Shown piece by piece: positions 58,377-64,000 of a DNA stretch of 64,000 bases. Under the pieces are notes generated by a model, which was given only the letters and a program-made list of their open reading frames with translations, was not told the origin of the DNA and made no database searches. The stretch's first letter is position 1. Each line of letters begins with the position of its first letter. The position numbers and the translations under genes were made by a program. Source of the DNA: Bacilli bacterium (GTDB lineage: Bacteria; Bacillota_I; Bacilli_A; RFN20; CAG-449); assembly GCA_900755065.1 (NCBI GenBank), contig CAAEFC010000006.1, positions 90,086 to 154,085 of the forward strand. The letters are read 5' to 3'.

Positions 58377-59535
58377 GAAATTTTGTCTATTGCAATCCGA
58401 CCCGATTGATTTTCGGCGAGAACGCGTTGAACGGGTTGACCGCCGAATTAAAAAAATACGATCCGAAAGTGCTTTTGATTTACGGAGGGAGATCGATCAA
58501 ACGGATCGGTCTTTACGATCAGGTGATCCGGATTCTGAAAGACGCCGGAAAAGAGGTCGTGGAAGATTCCGGCGTGATGCCGATCCGACGGTCGAAAAAC
58601 TCTATGAGGGCGCCGGTTTGGCGCGGGAAAACGGCGTCGATCTGATTCTGGCCGTCGGCGGAGGTTCCGTGATCGATTATGCCAAAGCCGTCTCGGTTTC
58701 CGCGTACTGCCGGGAAGACCCGTGGGAAAAGTACTATCTGAAAGGCGAAGAGCCGGAAGAGAGAATTCTCCCGGTCGGTTGTATTCTGACGATGGTCGGC
58801 ACCGGAAGCGAAATGAACGGCGGCGCGGTGATCACCAACCCGAAGACGAAGCAGAAAATCGGACACGTTTTCAACGAAGAAGTGTTTCCGAAATTCGCCA
58901 TTCTGAATCCGACCTATACGTTCTCCGTTCCCGAGTATCAGATGGTCGCGGGAATTTTCGACATTCTGTCGCACATCATGGAACAGTACTTTTCCGGCGA
59001 AGACGACAATACGTCCGACTATCTGATGGAAGGACTGATGAATTCGTTGATTCACAGTTCCCGGATCGCGCTTGCGGACCCGAAAAATTACGAAGCCAGA
59101 AGCAACCTGATGTGGATCGCCACGTGGGCATTGAACACGCTCGTCGCGAAGGGAAAGACGACGGACTGGCAGGTACATATGATCGGGCAGGCGATCGGCG
59201 GGTTCACCGACGCCACGCACGGAATGACGCTTTCGGCCGTCTCGTTAGCCTATTACCGTACGATTCTCGACGCGGGTCTTCCGAAATTCCGCCGCTTTGC
59301 CGTCAACGTCTGGAAGGTGGACGATCAGGGAAAAACCGATCGGGAAGTCGCGCTGGAAGGACTTTCGCGCATGGAAGCGTGGATGAAATCGATGAAACTG
59401 GCGATGAAGATCACCGATCTGGGCGTAACCCGCGAGATGATTCCGGAAATCAGCCGCGCGGTGCTTCCTTCTTCCGGAGGATATCATCAACTGAATGTCC
59501 GGGAAATCGAGCGGATTCTGGAAGACAGCCTGTGA
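58370..59535 (+). pseudogene. Iron-containing alcohol dehydrogenase, frameshifted
   Basis: MLGNFVYCNPTRLIFGENAL starts at 58370 in one frame and runs to VVEDSGVMP; the expected continuation PTVEKLYEGAGLARENGVDL is in another frame. Inserting one base near 58583 (CCGATCCG to CCGAATCCG) restores the usual GVMPNPT motif and a full protein of about 388 residues with GGGSVIDYAKAV, MVGTGSEMNGG and the metal-binding FDILSHIMEQYF/HGMTLSAV His residues. It resembles butanol dehydrogenase. Overlap with the regulator stop suggests coupled expression. A real null mutation or a sequencing error are both possible. Confidence 0.85.
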
Positions 59536-59536
59536 T

Positions 59537-59552
59537 TTTAACTTCGTTTAAG
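59537..59552 (+). promoter_or_regulatory. Direct-repeat response-regulator site upstream of the two-component operon
   Basis: TTTAAC-TTCG-TTTAAG, half-sites ten bases apart, ending 11 bases before a TAAAAT -10 (59564-59569). The same site lies before the lipoprotein gene at 61.5 kb. The geometry is typical for activation by OmpR/PhoB-type regulators. Confidence 0.7.
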
Positions 59553-59587
59553 GTGAAAAAGCGTAAAATAGAGACGAGGTGAGCGTT

Positions 59588-60259
59588 TTGCGGATTCTGA
59601 TTGCCGACGATGAAAAGGAAATGGTCAACGCGTTGAAGGTTCTTCTTCAACACCAGAATTATTCGGTCGACGGAGTCTACGACGGTCAGTCCGCTTTGGA
59701 TTATATCCGCTCGGGGATTTACGATGCGGTCATTCTGGATATCATGATGCCGAAAATCGACGGCATCACCGTTTTGAAAACGATCCGGAAAGAGAAGATC
59801 ACGACGCCGATCCTCCTTTTAAGCGCGAAAGGGCAGATGGAAGACCGCGTCGTCGGTCTGGATTCCGGCGCGGACGATTATCTGGTCAAACCTTTCTTCA
59901 TGAAAGAATTGCTGGCCCGGATCCGCGCGCTGACGAGAAGAAAACCGTTGCTCAACGACAGCGTTCTCGAATTCAGGGACCTGAAACTGGATCGGTACAA
60001 TCTGGTTTTGTCCTGCAAAGACAAAGAGATCGCTTTGAACAATAAAGAATTTCAGATTCTGGAAATGCTGATGGAATCTTCGCAGGCGATCGGCATCGAA
60101 TACTTTATGGAAAAAATCTGGGGATACGATTCGGATTCCGATTACAACGTCGTCTGGGTGAACATCTCCAATCTAAGGCGGAAACTGGCCTCCGTCGGTT
60201 CAGACGTCTCGATCAAATCGCTCCGCAACATCGGTTATCTTCTGGAGGAAAAGAAATGA
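59588..60259 (+). CDS. OmpR-family response regulator
   Basis: 223 residues from the TTG at 59588, five bases after GAGGTGAG; the GTG at 59579 lies inside that site. Receiver domain with DD at residues 7-8 and phospho-acceptor D51 in ILDIMMPKIDG, KPF at the end of the domain, and a C-terminal winged helix (LNNKEFQILEMLMES, VWVNISNLRRKL). It overlaps the histidine kinase gene. Probable targets share the TTTAAC-N4-WTTAAG site, including its own operon. Confidence 0.93.
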   Translation: MRILIADDEKEMVNALKVLLQHQNYSVDGVYDGQSALDYIRSGIYDAVILDIMMPKIDGITVLKTIRKEKITTPILLLSAKGQMEDRVVGLDSGADDYLVKPFFMKELLARIRALTRRKPLLNDSVLEFRDLKLDRYNLVLSCKDKEIALNNKEFQILEMLMESSQAIGIEYFMEKIWGYDSDSDYNVVWVNISNLRRKLASVGSDVSIKSLRNIGYLLEEKK

Positions 60260-61491
60260 TCAAAAAGTTGCGGAGAAAATTCATGCGCATCGCCATGCTC
60301 AGCGTCTCTTTGGTCCTTTTTTTCGTCATTCTGGCGATCAACGTTCTCAATTATCAGGGAAGCATGGACAATCTGAACCGGACGATGAACACATTGATCG
60401 CCAACGAAGGGGTCTTTCATCGGGAAGAGTTCGACGATCTGCATTCGGATCGACCGGATATCGCTTTTTCTCCGCGCTTTTTCACGGTGACGTTTCGCGC
60501 GGAAGGAGACAGCCTTACTTTCCTTTCCGTCCGGCTGGAAGAGTTTGACGAACTGACTGTTTCGGAAGCCGTTTCGATCGTCGCTTCTCTGGCGGAAGAG
60601 AAGCAGCGCAAAGGTTTTTACGATAAACTGATGTACCGCGCCGAAACCTTGAAAGGCGGAGAAACGCTGTACGTCTTTCTCGATGCATCGATTCAGATCG
60701 ACCAGTTTTTTCAGTATCTTCTCATCAGCGTTCTGGTGGCTCTTTCGAGCCTGTTCATCGTCTTCGTGCTGATTTGGGCGTTGTCGAAGAGAATGATCCG
60801 TCCCTTTGAAGAAAACTATCGTCGGCAGAAGCGCTTCATCACCGACGCCGGGCATGAAATCAAAACGCCCTTGACCATCATCGGCGCGGACGTCGAAGTG
60901 ATCGAACTGGAAAACGGCGCGTCGGAATGGACGGAGAGTTTAAAAAATCAGGTCGTCCGCCTGCATACGATGACGAAGAAACTGATCTATCTGGCGAAAA
61001 TGGACGAGGTCGTTTCCGTGCCGGAAGTCCGCTTTTCGATTTCGGCCGCGTTGAATGAAATCGTCAACTCGTTTTCGCCGCGGATTCTCAACGAAAACCG
61101 GAAAGTCGAGACCGACATCGAGGAAAACGTCGATTTTGTGGGCGATGAAAATTCGATCAAGGAACTGTTTTCAATCCTGATCGACAATGCGATCAAGTAT
61201 TCCGACCCCGCGTCGACGATTTCCGTTCGCCTTTACCGCGACAGGAATCTGATTCTGCTGTTTGAGAATCAGGCGGAAAACATCAAAAAGGGAAATTATG
61301 CCGCGCTTTTTGAAAGATTTTATCGGCTCGACGCCACGCGGAATTCCGCGACCGGCGGTAGCGGGATCGGTTTGAGCATCGCCGAAAGCATCGTTGCGAT
61401 GCACAAGGGGCAGATCGAGGCTTTTTCCGAAAAAGACGGGTCTATCGTTTTTAAAATCACGTTCAGGGAAGGAAAGAAACTTCGATTTTAA
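60256..61491 (+). CDS. Sensor histidine kinase
   Basis: 411 residues starting at the ATGA overlap with the regulator. Two membrane helices (about 12-32 and 153-176) enclose an extracytoplasmic domain of 120 residues. HisKA has H200 in ITDAGHEIKTPLT; the ATPase domain has LIDNAIKY (N box), a weak G1 region and GGSGIGLSIAESIV (G2). No HAMP domain of normal length is visible. The signal is unknown; polyphosphate or envelope related cues are suggested only by the downstream genes. Confidence 0.93.
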   Translation: MIKKLRRKFMRIAMLSVSLVLFFVILAINVLNYQGSMDNLNRTMNTLIANEGVFHREEFDDLHSDRPDIAFSPRFFTVTFRAEGDSLTFLSVRLEEFDELTVSEAVSIVASLAEEKQRKGFYDKLMYRAETLKGGETLYVFLDASIQIDQFFQYLLISVLVALSSLFIVFVLIWALSKRMIRPFEENYRRQKRFITDAGHEIKTPLTIIGADVEVIELENGASEWTESLKNQVVRLHTMTKKLIYLAKMDEVVSVPEVRFSISAALNEIVNSFSPRILNENRKVETDIEENVDFVGDENSIKELFSILIDNAIKYSDPASTISVRLYRDRNLILLFENQAENIKKGNYAALFERFYRLDATRNSATGGSGIGLSIAESIVAMHKGQIEAFSEKDGSIVFKITFREGKKLRF

Positions 61492-61502
61492 CTTGAATTA
61501 AG
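61487..61502 (+). promoter_or_regulatory. Direct-repeat response-regulator site upstream of the Cthe_2159-like gene
   Basis: TTTAAC-TTGA-ATTAAG, ten bases between half-sites, followed after ten bases by TACTAT (61513-61518) as -10. It matches the site before the two-component operon in sequence and spacing. Confidence 0.7.
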
Positions 61503-61541
61503 TTTCGGTGCGTACTATTTTGTTATAAGGAGCCGAAAACC

Positions 61542-63620
61542 ATGAAAAAATACTGTTTACTCTTTTCGCTGATCGCGGGCGTTCTCGTCGGGTGTGCCGG
61601 CAGTCTGACAAGACCGTCGGAATCTTTTGATTCCGTTTCCATCGGAAATGCCGATTCGCTCAGTCTGGCGATTTCTTCCTTGGAAGTCCCTTCTTTCGAC
61701 AGCAGTCATCTTCCGGAGGATCAGACCTTTTCGATCGTCGCGTCGGGCGGAGGAAGTTACGAATACATCGAAGAGAAGAATACTTTCGTGCTGACGAGCG
61801 CCGGCGAATACGATTGCTACGGCGATTTGAGCGACGGACAGATCCGCGTTTCGGCGGGGGACGAAGATGAAGTCGTTCTCAATCTCAACGGCTGTTCGCT
61901 TTCCTGTTCGTTCGATTCGCCGATCTACATCGAAAGCGCGGATCAGGTCGATCTTTCATCGAAAAAAGACACGGAGAATTACATTTACGATTTACGGGGC
62001 GCGGATTTCAACGATGACGCTTCCGGAAGTGGCGCGATCTTCGCCGACAGCGATCTCAAACTGAAAGGCAACGGATCGTTGGAAATCCAGACGGCTTACA
62101 ATAACGGGGTTCACACGAAAAAGGATTTGGAGATCAAAAATGTGGAACTGTCGGTGAAGGCCTACAACAATGCGATCAAGGGAAACGATTCGGTCGCGAT
62201 CGAATCGGGGAGAATCGTTGCGATTTCGACCGGCGGCGACGCGGTGAAAACCACTTCGACGGATTTCAACAAAAAGAACGAACAGCGCGGATCCGTCCGG
62301 ATTTCGGGCGGCGAAGTGAACCTCTACGCGATGTGCGACGGCATCGACGCGTCTTCGGACGTCGTCATTTCTTCGGAAGCGGTCGTCCGCATCTTCACCG
62401 ATTCGTATTCGGAGTATTCCGAGGAAGTGAAAGAATCTTCTTCGTCGACGATGTATCTCCGCCTGTCTTCTTCGGTGTACCGTTCGTCGTATGCGTACAG
62501 CGCGTATTTTTACAACACCGACGGAACGTACTGCTGGAAAGAGGCTTCCTATTACGGCGCGTATTCCGCGTTTGAAGACAATCCGGGCCGGCCGGGATTC
62601 GGGTTCGGCGGCGGAAACACCACGTACTATTACTATACGCTTTCCCGACCGTCGGGGTATACCAACGTCCGTTTTTACGCGTATAATTCTTCTCAGACTC
62701 CCGGACAAAGCGAGAATTATCAGGCCGTCAGCCAATCCTATTCGACGCTTTCTTCGGACAAAGACACCTACATCGTGTCTTCCGTGTCGAACGGAACACT
62801 CGTCTCTTCGGGATGGACTTCTTTCCATACTTCCTCAGGCAACAGTGGTGTGGCTTATTCCTGCAAAGGGATCAAGGCCGGCAACGAAATCACCGTTTCG
62901 GGCGGGGACGTCGCGATTTATTCCGGCGACGACGGAATGCATGCGAATTTCGACGAAGTGATGGAATCGACGGGCGAGAAAGGAAAAGGGAACATCTCCC
63001 TCAGCGGCGGAACGGTGAAAATCGCTTCCAAAGACGACGGCATTCACGCCGATCAGGATCTTTCGATTTCCGACGGAACTCTTGAAATCCTCACCTCGTA
63101 CGAAGGCGTGGAAGCGAATCGGATTTACATCTCGGGCGGAACGATCGACATTTCCGCTACGGACGACGGTCTCAATGCCAACAGCAAGGGAAATTACGCC
63201 GCGTATATCGAGATTTCCGGCGGACGGCTGGAAGTCGGCGTTCCTTCGGGCGATACCGATACGATCGATTCCAACGGAACGATCCTCATTTCCGGCGGCA
63301 TCGTCATCGCCAAAAACGGACAGACATCGGGAACCAGCATGACCGGAGGGACTTTCGACACTGAAAACGGTCTCAGCGTAACCGGCGGCACGGTCATCGC
63401 CGTAGGTTGTACGCAGGATACGATCCGAAACGCCTATACGAATACTTCCGCGAATCTGAGTTCCGGCGATTACGCGTTGACGAAAGACGGCGAAACCCTT
63501 GTTTCCTTCACGTTAGACAGCGCCTATCGCGGATATATGATCTACGACGCATCGTTCGGCGCCTCTTCCGCATATACCCTTTATCGCGGAACGCCTTCCG
63601 TCGTCGAATTCACCCGGTGA
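61542..63620 (+). CDS. Cthe_2159-like carbohydrate-binding lipoprotein
   Basis: 692 residues. Lipobox VLVGC (Cys near residue 18). From about residue 60 the chain consists of beta-helix-like repeats (LNLNGCSLSC, AIFADSDLKLKGNG, GVHTKKDLEIKN, AIKGNDSVAIESG, GIKAGNEITVSGG, GIHADQDLSISDG, GVEANRIYISGG), the pattern of the Cthe_2159 polygalacturonate-binding family (PF14262). A Ser/Tyr-rich insertion of about 130 residues (near 280-430) splits it. AAGGAG precedes the ATG. In other Bacillota such genes accompany VTC-domain and CotH-like genes, as here. Likely surface-exposed and controlled by the upstream two-component system. Confidence 0.85.
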   Translation: MKKYCLLFSLIAGVLVGCAGSLTRPSESFDSVSIGNADSLSLAISSLEVPSFDSSHLPEDQTFSIVASGGGSYEYIEEKNTFVLTSAGEYDCYGDLSDGQIRVSAGDEDEVVLNLNGCSLSCSFDSPIYIESADQVDLSSKKDTENYIYDLRGADFNDDASGSGAIFADSDLKLKGNGSLEIQTAYNNGVHTKKDLEIKNVELSVKAYNNAIKGNDSVAIESGRIVAISTGGDAVKTTSTDFNKKNEQRGSVRISGGEVNLYAMCDGIDASSDVVISSEAVVRIFTDSYSEYSEEVKESSSSTMYLRLSSSVYRSSYAYSAYFYNTDGTYCWKEASYYGAYSAFEDNPGRPGFGFGGGNTTYYYYTLSRPSGYTNVRFYAYNSSQTPGQSENYQAVSQSYSTLSSDKDTYIVSSVSNGTLVSSGWTSFHTSSGNSGVAYSCKGIKAGNEITVSGGDVAIYSGDDGMHANFDEVMESTGEKGKGNISLSGGTVKIASKDDGIHADQDLSISDGTLEILTSYEGVEANRIYISGGTIDISATDDGLNANSKGNYAAYIEISGGRLEVGVPSGDTDTIDSNGTILISGGIVIAKNGQTSGTSMTGGTFDTENGLSVTGGTVIAVGCTQDTIRNAYTNTSANLSSGDYALTKDGETLVSFTLDSAYRGYMIYDASFGASSAYTLYRGTPSVVEFTR

Positions 63621-63630
63621 GGAGAAAAAG

Positions 63631-64000
63631 ATGAATCTTCACGTTTTCAAAAGGACCGAATACAAATATCTTCTGCGTCCGGAGCAATACGAAGAAATTC
63701 TGCCGTTGATCGAGGCGCATCTGGAACAGGACCGTTTTTCCGGATCGACGATTCAGAGCCTCTATTACGATACAGAGAGCCGTCTTTTGATCCGGCGCTC
63801 GATCGAAAAGCCGGAATACAAGGAAAAATTGCGTTTGCGGAGTTACGGTCCGGTTCGCCCCGACGATCTCGTTTTTCTCGAAATCAAGAAAAAATATCAG
63901 GGCATCGTCTACAAACGGCGGATCGAACTGAGCGAGCGGGAAGCCGTTTCGTTTCTCAACGGGCAAAGAGCCTGTCCGGACAGCCAGATCGGAAGAGAAA
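63631..64000 (+). CDS. VTC-domain protein (polyphosphate polymerase-like), 3' end outside window
   Basis: The first 123 residues are visible. FKRTEYKYLLRPEQYEEIL, SLYYDTESRLLIRRS, KEKLRLRSYG and VFLEIKKKYQGIVYKRRI are the N-terminal strands of the VTC/CYTH-like tunnel fold, with the alternating basic residues (KYKLR, RLRSYG, EIKKK, KRR) that bind triphosphate and polyphosphate. GAGGAG lies seven to ten bases before the ATG, 10 bases after the Cthe_2159-like gene, so they form an operon. Bacterial VTC homologues without a membrane anchor are annotated as polyphosphate polymerases; activity is inferred. Confidence 0.87.
   Translation, partial: MNLHVFKRTEYKYLLRPEQYEEILPLIEAHLEQDRFSGSTIQSLYYDTESRLLIRRSIEKPEYKEKLRLRSYGPVRPDDLVFLEIKKKYQGIVYKRRIELSEREAVSFLNGQRACPDSQIGRE

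Noticed and set aside
1..64000. CRISPR array
   Set aside because: No series of regularly spaced identical repeats with variable spacers is present; the only periodic DNA is within LRR, YD and pentad coding repeats.

Overview
The window reads as a chromosome segment of a low-complexity-genome, host-associated Bacillota bacterium, most likely an uncultured member of the Erysipelotrichia/Bacilli branch. The evidence is a T-box-controlled alaS followed by ruvX and a DUF1292 gene, a lysine riboswitch, a LexA box of the Bacillus type, strong AGGAGG ribosome binding sites, CcpA-type cre site, InlB-type repeats in lipoproteins, and starch/maltodextrin uptake and degradation genes. The backbone has intermediate GC; two blocks are strikingly AT-rich and look acquired.

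Layout. 1-3.6 kb: end of a sugar ABC operon (two permeases and an unusually long MsmX-type ATPase). 3.6-4.7 kb: a radical SAM protein. 4.7-12.2 kb: two ABC export systems, a half-transporter pair and a LolD/FtsX-like pair, each behind a promoter carrying the same GTTAGC-N4-GCTAAC palindrome, separated by a hemolysin III-like gene. 12.2-16.4 kb: small membrane and housekeeping-like genes, dapA and a DUF1275 protein. 16.6-20.2 kb: T-box, alaS, ruvX, DUF1292. 20.2-23.7 kb: a cre-controlled operon of two InlB-repeat lipoproteins, the second a GH13 amylase. 23.7-27.1 kb: holA-truB-ribF, rpsO, tRNA-Gly.

27.1-35.5 kb is an AT-rich Rhs polymorphic toxin island: an MNT nucleotidyltransferase protein with a possible degenerate Fic-like region, an 1832-residue Rhs protein, its candidate immunity gene, then displaced toxin tails each followed by its own candidate immunity gene. 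35.6-39.1 kb holds a lipoprotein, a LuxE-like/LuxC-like pair and a 41-residue peptide gene with its own strong promoter, followed by tRNA-Arg. 39.7-42.8 kb is an AT-rich gene for a membrane-anchored NACHT-like NTPase with BspA-type leucine-rich repeats. 42.9-47 kb: mutY, an XRE regulator with pentad repeats, tRNA-Pro and a lipoprotein whose leader copies that of the 35.7-kb lipoprotein.

47-50.9 kb: a diaminopentanoate dehydrogenase-like gene convergent with an amino acid ABC importer under a lysine riboswitch; its binding protein appears circularly permuted. 51-55.7 kb: YjbR-like protein, D-2-hydroxyacid dehydrogenase, lexA operon with an acetyltransferase and a nitroreductase, and a formate/nitrite-type channel. 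55.8-59.5 kb: a small helical protein, an ABC-F protein, a DtxR/MntR-like regulator and a frameshifted iron alcohol dehydrogenase. 59.5-64 kb: a two-component system whose promoter shares a direct-repeat site with the following Cthe_2159-like lipoprotein gene and VTC polyphosphate-polymerase-domain gene, which runs off the window.

The strongest candidates for something undescribed are the membrane-anchored NACHT-LRR protein, the LuxE/LuxC/peptide cluster, the Rhs orphan-cassette array and the permuted lysine-binding protein.
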